Notes under the pieces: generated by a model
Database searches by the model: none
Seen by the model: the letters and a program-made list of their open reading frames with translations, nothing else
Told to the model about the DNA's origin: nothing
Shown: piece by piece, positions 25,932 through 33,326 of the stretch
Numbering within the stretch: position 1 is the stretch's first letter
Layout of the letters: each line of letters begins with the position of its first letter
Program-made: the position numbers and the translations under genes
Assembly: GCF_026183895.1 (NCBI RefSeq)
Contig: NZ_JAPFQI010000001.1
Coordinates: 649,510-713,509 of the forward strand
DNA length: 64,000 bases
Source: Sabulicella glaciei
Lineage (GTDB): Bacteria; Pseudomonadota; Alphaproteobacteria; Acetobacterales; Acetobacteraceae
Direction of reading: 5' to 3'

Positions 25932-26539
25932 GCCGAGACTCCCATCCGCGCCAGCACCTCCGCCCGCCGGTCGGAGACCTTGGACTGCACGTCGCGGTAG
26001 AGGCTGCCGCCGTGCGAGTCCATGCCGACGATCAGCGGCCCGAAACCCTTGATGGCGAAGCGCCAGAGCGACTCGGGGTTCAGGTCGTCCAGGTCCACGT
26101 CCTCAATCGCCGTGATCCAGGTCGTCTCCAGCGCCGCAGCGCCGCCGATCACGGCCAGGTAGGCGCCGCCCAGCTCTTCAAATGCCTTGGCGCTTTCGTC
26201 GCGCAACCCGCCCTTGCCGATGATGAGGCGTACACCCTCGCGCTCCATAAGCGGGCGGGTGAAGCGCTCCATGCGGTCGGAGGTGGTGGTGCCGATGCAC
26301 ACCGCCTCGTAGCCCGCCTGGTTCGTGCCGCTGCGCTCGACCTTGCGCACGTTGGGCGCGGTGTGGATGACAGCGTGGCCGTTGAGGTCGAAGCGGGTGC
26401 GGCGCCCACGATCGAACATGTGGATCTGCGTGGCGTCGCGGATGCCGAACAGCGTGTCTTCCAGCGTCACCGTGTCGCCGACGCGCAGCGCACGAATCTG
26501 CTCCTCGGTGGCGGGCATGTGCAGAACGTGATGGGCCAT
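25928..26539 (-). CDS. Class I fumarase-type hydratase, beta subunit
   Basis: 203 residues from the ATG at 26539 (MAHHVLHMPATEEQ). Beta subunits of fumarate/tartrate dehydratases start with this kind of segment: IRALRVGDTVTLEDTLFGIRDATQ followed by NGHAVIHTAPNV and GTTTSDRME. GKGGLRDESAKAFEELGGAYLAVIGG is also typical. It completes the active site with the alpha subunit encoded two bases upstream. Family members hydrate fumarate, mesaconate or dehydrate tartrate; the substrate here is unknown. The stop overlaps the start of the flavoprotein gene. Confidence 0.9.
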   Translation of the reverse strand: MAHHVLHMPATEEQIRALRVGDTVTLEDTLFGIRDATQIHMFDRGRRTRFDLNGHAVIHTAPNVRKVERSGTNQAGYEAVCIGTTTSDRMERFTRPLMEREGVRLIIGKGGLRDESAKAFEELGGAYLAVIGGAAALETTWITAIEDVDLDDLNPESLWRFAIKGFGPLIVGMDSHGGSLYRDVQSKVSDRRAEVLARMGVSA

Positions 26540-26541
26540 GG

Positions 26542-27429
26542 TCAGAATCCGATCTCGACGCCGGAGGCGGTGAAGGTGGCGCTGGCACGGCGCGCCGAGT
26601 GGCACTGCACGTTCACCGCGACTGGGTTCATCGTGATGTGCGTCGCCGCCAGTTCCACGTGCACGGCGAAGGCGGTCGAATCACCGCCAAGCCCTTGCGG
26701 GCCGATGCCAAGGCTGTTCACCGCCTCGCCCAGCTCCTGCTCCAGCTTCGCGCCTTCCGGGTCGGCGCAGCGCGAGCCGAGGGCGCGGGTCGCCGCAACC
26801 TTGGCGAGGTGCATGCAGAGATCGGAAGTGCCGCCGAGGCCCACGCCCAGGATGGTGGGCGGGCAGACCTTGCCGCCGGCGCGGATCGCCGCATCCACCA
26901 CGAAGCGCTTGATGCCGGCGATGCCATCGGCCGGAATCAGCATCTGCAGGAAGGAACCGTTCTCCGAGCCGGAGCCCTTGGGGACCATCTCGATCCGCAG
27001 CACCCGGTCTTCGTCGGAGAAGTCCAGGTTGATGACGGGGACATGGAGGCCGCAGCTCGTATGCTCGTTCACGCGGGTGAGGGGATGCACGACGGAGGAG
27101 CGGAGCGGATGCTCGCGCGTCGCGCGCTCGGTGCCGCGGCGGATGGCCTGCTTGAGCTCCCACCCGTCAAAGGACACGTTGCGGCCGATCGTGACGTTGT
27201 AGATCGGGATGCCCGTGTCCTGGCACAGCAGGTTGTCCGTCCGCTCCGCCACGGCGATGTTCTCGATCATGGTGGCGAGGACCGAGCGCGCCAACCCGTC
27301 GCTTTCCGTTGAGTCCAGCCGCGCGAAGCCCTGCTTGATGTCGTCCGGCAGGACCTTGAGGGCACGGATGTAGAGGAGCTTCGCGGCTTCCTCCACGGCG
27401 TCCATCGCGATGTGCAGCGTGTCGGTCAT
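26542..27429 (-). CDS. Class I fumarase-type hydratase, alpha subunit ([4Fe-4S])
   Basis: 295 residues, the usual alpha-subunit length. The three cysteine ligands of the [4Fe-4S] hydro-lyase cluster are visible: Cys69 in CQDTG, Cys189 in GKVCPPTI and Cys276 in NVQCHSARR. Other motifs are EHTSCGLHVPV and KGSGSENGSFLQML. The cluster iron activates a water for addition across a C=C bond. The gene lies between the TauE/SafE exporter and the beta subunit in a minus-strand operon with a complex II-like dehydrogenase. That pairing (dehydrogenase then hydratase) would convert a saturated acid to a hydroxy acid. Confidence 0.9.
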   Translation of the reverse strand: MTDTLHIAMDAVEEAAKLLYIRALKVLPDDIKQGFARLDSTESDGLARSVLATMIENIAVAERTDNLLCQDTGIPIYNVTIGRNVSFDGWELKQAIRRGTERATREHPLRSSVVHPLTRVNEHTSCGLHVPVINLDFSDEDRVLRIEMVPKGSGSENGSFLQMLIPADGIAGIKRFVVDAAIRAGGKVCPPTILGVGLGGTSDLCMHLAKVAATRALGSRCADPEGAKLEQELGEAVNSLGIGPQGLGGDSTAFAVHVELAATHITMNPVAVNVQCHSARRASATFTASGVEIGF

Positions 27430-27439
27430 GGGCGTTCCC

Positions 27440-28171
27440 CTAGATGAGCAGCGAAAGTCCGGAGATCAGCAGCAGGCCGAGCAGGACGAGGCGGAATCCC
27501 TGCTGCGGAAGGCGCCGGAAGGCCGCGAGGCCGAGCCACATGCCCGCCAGCATTCCCGGCAGCGCGGCGAGGGAGAGCCACACCGCCTCCCGCGTGAAAA
27601 ACCCGGCCCACATCAGTGCCGGCAGGGTGAGAAGCTGCATGAAGACGATGAAGGGCTGCAGCAGACCCCGCGTCGCCAGCTTGTCCAGGCCCTGGGCATC
27701 GGCCCACATGGCCGGAAGCGCTCCGACATAGCCGCCGATTCCGCCGAGGATGCCGCTCGCGAAGCCTACCGCACCGTCGGCGGCTGGACCGCCCTGGAGG
27801 GACGGCGCGGGCAGGCGAAGTCCGATCCGCGCAAGCATGTATCCGGCATACACCACCAGAAGCGCCCCCACTCCCGCCGTCATCGGTCCTGCCGGGACGT
27901 GGGCGAGCAGCCAGACTCCCAGCGGCATCCCGGGAATGGCGAAGAGCATCCAACGGCGCAGCACCTGCCAGTCTACGTGATCCCACATCGCCTTCAGCGC
28001 GATGGACTGCACGACGAAGCTGCCGAGCACCAGAACGGGCGCGGTGGTTGCCGGCGGCAGGAACTGGAGCAGCAGCCCGGCCCCGACCAGGACGAAGGCG
28101 AAGCCCGCCATCCCGGCGCAGAACGCCGCGACAAAGCACGCGCCGGAAAGAAGCAGCGCGTCAGCCAGCAT
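27440..28171 (-). CDS. TauE/SafE family sulfite/sulfoacetate-type exporter
   Basis: 243 residues, nearly all hydrophobic, about eight membrane spans. The two repeated halves carry FCAGMAGFAFVLVGAG and GFASGILGGIGGYVGALP, the glycine-rich pattern of the TauE/SafE (DUF81) family. Characterised members export sulfite, sulfoacetate or related small anions. It is embedded between the membrane-anchor genes of the complex II-like enzyme and the hydratase alpha gene; its start overlaps the upstream anchor gene by 11 bases. A product or by-product exporter for the pathway is the simplest reading, and a sulfur-containing substrate becomes plausible. Confidence 0.87.
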   Translation of the reverse strand: MLADALLLSGACFVAAFCAGMAGFAFVLVGAGLLLQFLPPATTAPVLVLGSFVVQSIALKAMWDHVDWQVLRRWMLFAIPGMPLGVWLLAHVPAGPMTAGVGALLVVYAGYMLARIGLRLPAPSLQGGPAADGAVGFASGILGGIGGYVGALPAMWADAQGLDKLATRGLLQPFIVFMQLLTLPALMWAGFFTREAVWLSLAALPGMLAGMWLGLAAFRRLPQQGFRLVLLGLLLISGLSLLI

Positions 28172-28496
28172 GGAGAAGGAACATCAGCCCCGCCCCCAGG
28201 GCGAAGCCGGCCGAGAGCGCGACGAGGTCCTTCTGACGGGCGCGCCAGCCCAGGAACTCCAGCGCCAGCACGCGCAGCCCCCCGGCGAGGTGGAGGGCCA
28301 ACAGCGTGACAAGGCCCCATTCACCCGCCTTGAAGGCCCAGTTGTCGGTGAAGCGCAGGAAGCCTTCGAGCGCGGCCTCGCCCTGGATGGCATGGCCCAG
28401 CGCCCAGAAATGCAGCGGCAGGAACAGGGCGAGCCCGATGCCCGAAACGCGGTGCAGCACGAAGCCCCAATAGGCCGGGTGGCGCCGGTCACGCAT
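28161..28496 (-). CDS. Succinate dehydrogenase cytochrome b subunit-like membrane anchor (SdhC-like)
   Basis: 111 residues with three hydrophobic segments. The start RHPAYWGFVLHRVSGIGLAL matches the SdhC HRxSG signature involved in quinone binding, and a His in LHLAGGLRVLALEF is a candidate haem b ligand. It forms the membrane anchor of the complex II-like enzyme together with the adjacent 111-residue protein. The start overlaps the end of that gene by eight bases and its end overlaps the exporter gene. Confidence 0.85.
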   Translation of the reverse strand: MRDRRHPAYWGFVLHRVSGIGLALFLPLHFWALGHAIQGEAALEGFLRFTDNWAFKAGEWGLVTLLALHLAGGLRVLALEFLGWRARQKDLVALSAGFALGAGLMFLLHAG

Positions 28497-28824
28497 GGTA
28501 GAGGCCCCAGGCGGCGCGGATGCCGAAACCCGCGGTCAGGAGCCCGATGCCGAGCCACAGCGCGTCGAAGCCGCGCCCCCGCCAGCCGAGCCATTCCCCC
28601 GCGATGTTGCGCATCCCGATCGCGCCGTGGATGCCGGCCGCCAGCGCGAAGACCGCATAGAAGGCCAGCCACCCCTCCGCACCGCGCAGCCGCGCAACGA
28701 TCTCGGCCGCGGACAGCCCTCCCCGGACGGCCAGCATGATGGTGGCAAGGTGAACGAACACGGCCACGGCCAGAAAGACGGCGGAGACGCGCTGCGCCGC
28801 CCAGAGATGCACCTGTCCCCTCAT
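28489..28824 (-). CDS. Second membrane anchor of complex II-like enzyme (SdhD-like)
   Basis: 111 residues from the ATG at 28824 (MRGQVHLWAAQRVSAV), which overlaps the Fe-S gene stop as ATGA. Three hydrophobic segments are visible: VFLAVAVFVHLATIMLAV, WLAFYAVFALAAGIHGAIG and FDALWLGIGLLTAGFG. The QRVSAV near the start resembles the SdhC/D quinone site and His in AGIHGAIG is a candidate haem ligand. It is the partner of the SdhC-like protein encoded next. The longer frame that runs back into the Fe-S gene is not the gene. Confidence 0.78.
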   Translation of the reverse strand: MRGQVHLWAAQRVSAVFLAVAVFVHLATIMLAVRGGLSAAEIVARLRGAEGWLAFYAVFALAAGIHGAIGMRNIAGEWLGWRGRGFDALWLGIGLLTAGFGIRAAWGLYHA

Positions 28825-29531
28825 CGCGCCAGGACGCCCCAGAAGATGGAGCGCTTGAGCCCCGCAATGGCCGAGGAGGGATCGAGGTTCTTCGGGCAGC
28901 GTTCCGTGCAGCCCTGGGTGGAATGGCAGGAGTGGCACCCGGCATCGCCCGCCACGGCGTCCAGCCTTTCCCGCCGCCCGCCGTCGCGCACGTCGTTCAC
29001 CAGCGTCCAGGCGCGGTTCATCGCCGCCGGCCCCAGATAATCCGGATTCCAGGACACGACGTCGCAGGAGGCGTAGCAGACCCCGCAGCCGATGCACTCG
29101 ATGCCCGCATCCGCCTCCTGCCGCTTGGGCGAGGAGGGGGGCACGACCGCGAATTCGGCCGGAACGGCGCCGTTCGGTGCGTCCTTGGGTTGGAACTGCC
29201 CGCGCGCCCGCGCCCATTTGTCGAAGAAGGGCGTCATGTCGGTGGCGAGGTCGCGGATGACCGGCAAATTCGCCAGCGGCCGCAGGGTGAGCGTCCCGTC
29301 CTCGGCCACCTTCCGCACATGGGTTCGGCAGGTCCAGCGGGCGACGCCGTTCACCTCCATCGCGCAGGACCCGCACATGCCGACCCGGCAGGCGAAGCGG
29401 TAGGCGAGGTCGGGCTGCTGCTCGCGCTGGATTTCCGTCACCACGTCCAGCACCGTCTGATTCTCGCGGGCCGCGACGCCATATTCGGCCATCCCGTCGC
29501 CGCGCTGGATGCGGACCTTGAGTTGCGCCAT
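28821..29531 (-). CDS. Succinate dehydrogenase/fumarate reductase iron-sulfur subunit
   Basis: 236 residues. The N-terminal plant-type [2Fe-2S] centre is Cx4Cx2Cx11C (FACRVGMCGSCAMEV, then RWTC). The C-terminal half has CIGCGVCYASC for [4Fe-4S] and CHSTQGCTERCPKNLDP for [3Fe-4S], with one extra Cys just before the last motif. It relays electrons from the flavoprotein to quinone at the membrane anchor. First gene of the minus-strand operon; its start is 99 bases from the divergent ThDP enzyme, with a palindromic operator between them. Placement of the Fe-S gene first and the flavoprotein last, with a hydratase in between, is unlike ordinary sdh operons. Confidence 0.9.
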   Translation of the reverse strand: MAQLKVRIQRGDGMAEYGVAARENQTVLDVVTEIQREQQPDLAYRFACRVGMCGSCAMEVNGVARWTCRTHVRKVAEDGTLTLRPLANLPVIRDLATDMTPFFDKWARARGQFQPKDAPNGAVPAEFAVVPPSSPKRQEADAGIECIGCGVCYASCDVVSWNPDYLGPAAMNRAWTLVNDVRDGGRRERLDAVAGDAGCHSCHSTQGCTERCPKNLDPSSAIAGLKRSIFWGVLAR

Positions 29532-29570
29532 CCCATTCCCTCCGTCCCCGGCAGGATGCGCCCGGCTTGA

Positions 29571-29584
29571 GTCTTATACAAGAC
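29571..29584. promoter_or_regulatory. Palindromic operator candidate for the GntR/HutC regulator
   Basis: GTCTTATACAAGAC has perfect five-base arms (GTCTT/AAGAC) around ATAC and lies in the divergent spacer between the Fe-S gene (-) and the ThDP enzyme (+). On the minus strand it contains TATAAG, a good -10 match about 40 bases before the Fe-S start, so a bound protein would block transcription. HutC-type GntR operators are short GT/AC palindromes with a central TA. The regulator encoded at 31241-31939 is the obvious candidate. Confidence 0.55.
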
Positions 29585-29630
29585 CGGGGCAGCATCGGCA
29601 GCGACGAAACGGATCGAGGGGGAGGGAACC

Positions 29631-31244
29631 ATGCCCGACGGACAAGCGACCGAGGCGCGGCTGCGCGGGGCCGACCTGCTGTGGCGGGCGCTGGAGGCGG
29701 GGGGCGTGACGCGGGTCTTCTCCCTGTCCGGCAACCACATCATGCCGATCTACGACGCCGGCTTCGGCTCCCCCATCGAGATCGTCCACGTGCGGCACGA
29801 GGCCGCTGCGGTGCACATGGCCGATGCCTGGGCGCGGCTGACCGGCCAGGTGGGCGTCGCACTGGTGACGGGCGGCCAGGGGCACAGCAACGCGGTCGCG
29901 GCGCTGCCCACCGCCCTGGCCTCGGAAACTGCGGTGTTGCTGCTGTCCGGCCACGCACCGCTAAACGAGCTGGGCACCGGCGCCTTCCAGGAGACGCCGC
30001 AGGTCGAGATGGCGGCACCGCTGTGCAAGGGCGCTTGGCTGGCGCGCGACGCGGCTGGGCTTCCGGCGGAGATGGCGCGCGCCTTCCGCCTCGCGCGTTC
30101 CGGGCGCCCTGGGCCGGTGCATGTCTCGCTGCCGACCGACGTGACGGAGGCCCATGCGAGCGCCGCCATGCCCGATCCGGCCGACTTCCTACCGGTGGAG
30201 GAGCCGGTGGATGCCGCCCCGCTCGCACGCTTCCTGGTCGGTGCGGAACGGCCGCTCGTCCTGGCCGGGCCGTCGCTGAACAACCCGGAGGGCCGCGCCG
30301 CGCTGGCGAGGCTGGAGCGAGGCTCGGGTTTGCCCGTGTTGCTAATGGAAAGCCCGCGCGGGCTGAACGACCCGTCGCTGGGTGACTTCGCCACATGCCT
30401 CGGCGAGGCGGATGCGGTGCTGCTGCTTGGCAAGCAGCTGGACTTCACCCTGCGCTTCGGACGCGGCACCAAGGCGCGTTTCGCCCTGGCGGAGCCTGAT
30501 TCGGCCCTGGTTGCGCGGGCGGAGCGGCTGCTGGGCGACCGCTTGGCGCTGCGCCTCGACGCCGCGCCGCTCGCTGCGGCGCAGGCGCTGGCCGGCGTGG
30601 CCACGGCTCACCCGGCCAAGGAATGGGCGGAGTCGGTATGGAGTGCCACCGCCCACCGGCCCGCGGCGTGGAAGGACCTCGCGGGGCGACGCGGCGCGCC
30701 AATCCATCCCGCGACCCTCGGCGCGGCGCTGCAGCCTTTCCTGGAAGACGCGGTGCTGGTCGCCGATGGCGGTGAGATCGGCCAGTGGATGCAGGCGACG
30801 CTGCGCGCGCCGGAGCGCATCGTGAACGGCGTGGCCGGCTCCATCGGCGCCGGACTGCCCTTTGCCCTTGCGTCAAGCGCGGCGCGACCCGGAAAGCGCG
30901 TGCTGGCGGTGATGGGCGACGGCACGGCCGGGTTTCACATTGCTGAGCTGGACACGGCGGTGCGGCACAACCTGCCCTTCGTCGCGGTGGTCGGCAACGA
31001 CAACAAGTGGAACGCGGAATACCAGATCCAGAAGCGCGACTACGGCGCAAACCGCGCTCATGGCTGCGAACTTGCCCCGGGGACGCGTTACGACCTCGTC
31101 GCGCAGGGCTTCGGCGCGCATGGCGAGTTCGTGGAGCGCGCGGAAGATCTGGGCCCAGCGCTGGAACGTGCCTTCGCCAGCGGCCGCCCGGCCCTGGTGA
31201 ACGTGATGATCGAAGGGCTGCCGGCGCCCTCGCTCAAGCGTTGA
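29631..31244 (+). CDS. Thiamine diphosphate-dependent enzyme (acetolactate synthase / 2-oxoacid decarboxylase / hydroxyacyl-CoA lyase family)
   Basis: 537 residues with the three-domain ThDP-enzyme layout. Catalytic Glu57 is in VHVRHEAAAVHMADAWAR, the central domain follows, and the ThDP-binding motif begins at GDGTAGFHIAELDTAV (about residue 428) and closes with VVGNDNKWNAEYQIQ. The C-terminal GANRAHGCEL and YDLVAQGFGAHGEFV segments resemble 2-hydroxyacyl-CoA lyase and acetolactate-synthase-like proteins. It probably decarboxylates or cleaves a 2-oxo or 2-hydroxy acid derivative. Strong Shine-Dalgarno (GGGGGAGGG) before the ATG. It diverges from the complex II-like operon and overlaps the GntR gene, so all are likely one regulon. 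Confidence 0.87.
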   Translation: MPDGQATEARLRGADLLWRALEAGGVTRVFSLSGNHIMPIYDAGFGSPIEIVHVRHEAAAVHMADAWARLTGQVGVALVTGGQGHSNAVAALPTALASETAVLLLSGHAPLNELGTGAFQETPQVEMAAPLCKGAWLARDAAGLPAEMARAFRLARSGRPGPVHVSLPTDVTEAHASAAMPDPADFLPVEEPVDAAPLARFLVGAERPLVLAGPSLNNPEGRAALARLERGSGLPVLLMESPRGLNDPSLGDFATCLGEADAVLLLGKQLDFTLRFGRGTKARFALAEPDSALVARAERLLGDRLALRLDAAPLAAAQALAGVATAHPAKEWAESVWSATAHRPAAWKDLAGRRGAPIHPATLGAALQPFLEDAVLVADGGEIGQWMQATLRAPERIVNGVAGSIGAGLPFALASSAARPGKRVLAVMGDGTAGFHIAELDTAVRHNLPFVAVVGNDNKWNAEYQIQKRDYGANRAHGCELAPGTRYDLVAQGFGAHGEFVERAEDLGPALERAFASGRPALVNVMIEGLPAPSLKR

Positions 31245-31939
31245 GCGGTCCGCTCTACGCACGCGCAGAGGCGGCGCTGCGTGCGCGCATCGCTGCCGGG
31301 GAGTGGAAGCCCGGCAAGGCCCTGCCCACCGAGCCGGCCCTGGCCGGGGAGCTGGGTATCAGCCAGGGCACCTTGCGCCGCGCCTTGGCCACCCTGGAGC
31401 GTGCCCGCGTCATCGAGCGCCGCCAGGGTGTCGGCACGTTCGTCGCCGAGGCGACCAGCGAGCGCGCGCTGTTTCACTTCTTCCGGGTGGAGCGGCTCGA
31501 CGGCACGCGGCCAGTGCCCACCAGCCGTGTCCTGTCGCTCACGCGGCGCCGCGCGAGTGAAGCGGAGCGGCGCGCCCTGGGCCTCGCGGCCGGGGCCGCG
31601 GTGCTGTTCATGGAGCGCGAGCGCCTGGTGGATGGCGAGCCGGCGATCCTGGAACGCGTGGCGATCCCGGCCGCGTTCTTTCCCGGGCTGACGCTGCCGA
31701 TCGGCGTCGAGTTGAAGGACGAGCTTTACGTCCTCTACCAGCGCGGCTTTGGCCTGACCGTGACGCGGGTGGAGGAGTGGCTCGCCGCCACCCCAGCGCC
31801 GGCGGGCGGTTCCATGCCGGAAGGGACCCCGGTCCTGAACGTGGCACGGCTTGCGTTCGAGCTTGGCGGGCGCGCGGTGGAATGGCGCCTGTCCTGGCTG
31901 GACACGCGCCGCCTGCGCTACGCCGTCACCCTGGCCTGA
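31241..31939 (+). CDS. GntR family transcriptional regulator, HutC subfamily
   Basis: 232 residues from a TTG at 31241 that overlaps the upstream stop (TTGA). The N-terminal winged helix-turn-helix reads ALPTEPALAGELGISQGTLRRAL and GVGTFVAE. The C-terminal UTRA ligand-binding domain spans roughly residues 75-230 (LFMERERLVDGEPAILERV, VEEWLAATPAP). HutC-type regulators usually repress catabolic genes until a pathway metabolite binds. Coupling to the ThDP enzyme and the nearby palindrome at 29571-29584 suggest that it controls both arms of this divergent cluster. Confidence 0.88.
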   Translation: MSGPLYARAEAALRARIAAGEWKPGKALPTEPALAGELGISQGTLRRALATLERARVIERRQGVGTFVAEATSERALFHFFRVERLDGTRPVPTSRVLSLTRRRASEAERRALGLAAGAAVLFMERERLVDGEPAILERVAIPAAFFPGLTLPIGVELKDELYVLYQRGFGLTVTRVEEWLAATPAPAGGSMPEGTPVLNVARLAFELGGRAVEWRLSWLDTRRLRYAVTLA

Positions 31940-31944
31940 GTCGG

Positions 31945-32229
31945 TCAATCGTCGTCATCGTCGTCCCGCCGCCGACGGCGCGGCACCCGACGGTCATCCC
32001 ACCACGCATCCGCATGCCGGAGATTGCGCTCCCGGCCGCGGCGCGGGTTCCCCTGCCACCGTTCCTCGCGCACCCAGCCACGGGGTCCGTAAGGGTCGTC
32101 GTCCACGGTGTAGGACTCGCGGTGGGTGCAGCGTCCGTCCGAGCAATTGGAGGAGGAGTTGGAGGATTGGCTTCCCGCCTGGGCGGCACCGGGCAGGGCG
32201 AGAAGGGCCAGCTGCAATCCGTGACGCAA
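31945..32229 (-). CDS. Small secreted protein with Arg5-Asp6 tail
   Basis: 94 residues from a TTG at 32229; no ATG or GTG is available in frame. A short signal-like segment (LQLALLALPGAAQAG) leads into a Ser/Asn-rich stretch with two Cys (NCSDGRC), then a highly charged region ending in five Arg followed by six Asp. The Asp run is encoded by imperfect GAC/GAT repeats right at the stop. Family unknown. It converges on the GntR gene with five bases between stops. The signal sequence and its codon pattern make it more likely real than the frames on the other strand. Confidence 0.5.
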   Translation of the reverse strand: MRHGLQLALLALPGAAQAGSQSSNSSSNCSDGRCTHRESYTVDDDPYGPRGWVREERWQGNPRRGRERNLRHADAWWDDRRVPRRRRRDDDDDD

Positions 32230-32297
32230 GGCCGTGGAGCGCTTCCCTGGTGAACCGATGCCAGGGAAACCATGGATCGTGGCAGGAGTTCGGCGGC

Positions 32298-32927
32298 CTA
32301 TTCCCGGCGCAGCACCCGATCCGTGATCCAGCTTGCTAAGGGCTGGGGACGGAAGGCGGCGCGCAGCGCGGCCTCGTCGTACTCCTCCGTCAGCCAGGTC
32401 TCGAAGGGCACCCCGCGCGCTTCCGCCTTCGCGTAGGCTTCAAAGAAGGCATCGAGAATGCCTGTGCGCGCGGCGGCTACGTGGCCATGCCGGAGGCTGA
32501 GTTCCCCCGCAGCTTCGGCAGCAGGCCGCCCTTGCATCAGGTGCCAGATCCCGGCGGCGAGCCCGGTTCGGTCGGCGCCCGACTTGCAGTGGATCAGGAT
32601 GGGCCGGGGCAGCGTCCGGTAGAGTTCCATCAACCGCAGGATGCGGTCCTTGTGCGGCGCGCCTCGGCTTTCGAAGGGCTGGTCCGCATGGACGAGGCCG
32701 AGCGCCGCAGCTCGCTCCCGACCCAGCGCATCGGAGCCGCAGCTGTCGCGACGGCCGCGCAGGTTGATGACGCTCTGCAGGCCATGACGCTTCGTCCCCT
32801 CGGCCAGCTGCCAGGGCAGGGGGTGGTTGGAGCGATAAAGGGCTCCGCTCTCAACCACGCCCCAATTCCGCCAGGGAATGCGGAGCAGGGCGTGGTCGAC
32901 GAAAAGGCTGTTCACCCAAAGCGACAT
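32298..32927 (-). CDS. Dual-specificity/tyrosine phosphatase family protein
   Basis: 209 residues. The catalytic P-loop is HCKSGADRTG with Cys114 and Arg120 (CX5R). Upstream segments ESGALYRSNHP and SVINLRGRRD are typical of bacterial DSP-like phosphatases (the VIDLR strand). A general acid Asp may lie in the HADQPFES loop. No signal peptide; a cytoplasmic enzyme acting on a phosphoprotein, phosphoinositide-like or small phosphate ester. Flanked by small secreted protein genes in the same direction. Confidence 0.87.
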   Translation of the reverse strand: MSLWVNSLFVDHALLRIPWRNWGVVESGALYRSNHPLPWQLAEGTKRHGLQSVINLRGRRDSCGSDALGRERAAALGLVHADQPFESRGAPHKDRILRLMELYRTLPRPILIHCKSGADRTGLAAGIWHLMQGRPAAEAAGELSLRHGHVAAARTGILDAFFEAYAKAEARGVPFETWLTEEYDEAALRAAFRPQPLASWITDRVLRRE

Positions 32928-32966
32928 GGCGGGGGCTATGCCCCCGATCCACGTCGCCGCAAAGGG

Positions 32967-33224
32967 TCAGCGCATCCCGGTGGCGGCAGAACCGGAGCCA
33001 GCCGCGGTGGAGGCGCGGCCCGGGGCGCTCGGGCTGGTCACCTGACCGGTGGAGGTGTTGCCGGTGGCCTGCGGAACCGTGGTCTGCGGCAAGGCGGACC
33101 TCACGCCAGGCGCGGCAGCCGTGTCGGAGGCGGCACGGGGCGCCATGTTCCCGCCGCCCATCCCTTGGTCGCAGGCGACAAGGGCCAGGGGCGCGAGCAA
33201 CAGAGCAAGATGAATCCGCGTCAT
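32967..33224 (-). CDS. Small Ser/Thr/Ala-rich lipoprotein
   Basis: 85 residues from the second of two ATGs (33224); GGAAGGA directly abuts the first ATG (33230), so the second has proper Shine-Dalgarno spacing. A lipobox LALVAC ends the signal peptide, predicting lipidation at Cys. The rest is low-complexity Gly, Ser, Thr, Ala and Met, with no recognisable domain. Probably an outer-membrane or periplasmic lipoprotein of unknown role. Confidence 0.6.
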   Translation of the reverse strand: MTRIHLALLLAPLALVACDQGMGGGNMAPRAASDTAAAPGVRSALPQTTVPQATGNTSTGQVTSPSAPGRASTAAGSGSAATGMR

Positions 33225-33326
33225 GGTCATTCCTTCCGAGCGAGGAGCGGCCGGAAATGGCCGCCGCCACGCCGGGGCAACACGCATGCCGGGGAAAAGG
33301 TTGCCCTGCCCGGAAATGGAAAGGCG

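Noticed and set aside
33246-33263. GCGGCC/GGCCGC hairpin between the small lipoprotein and the Bug gene
   Set aside because: Short stem without a T-run; may be incidental in GC-rich spacer.
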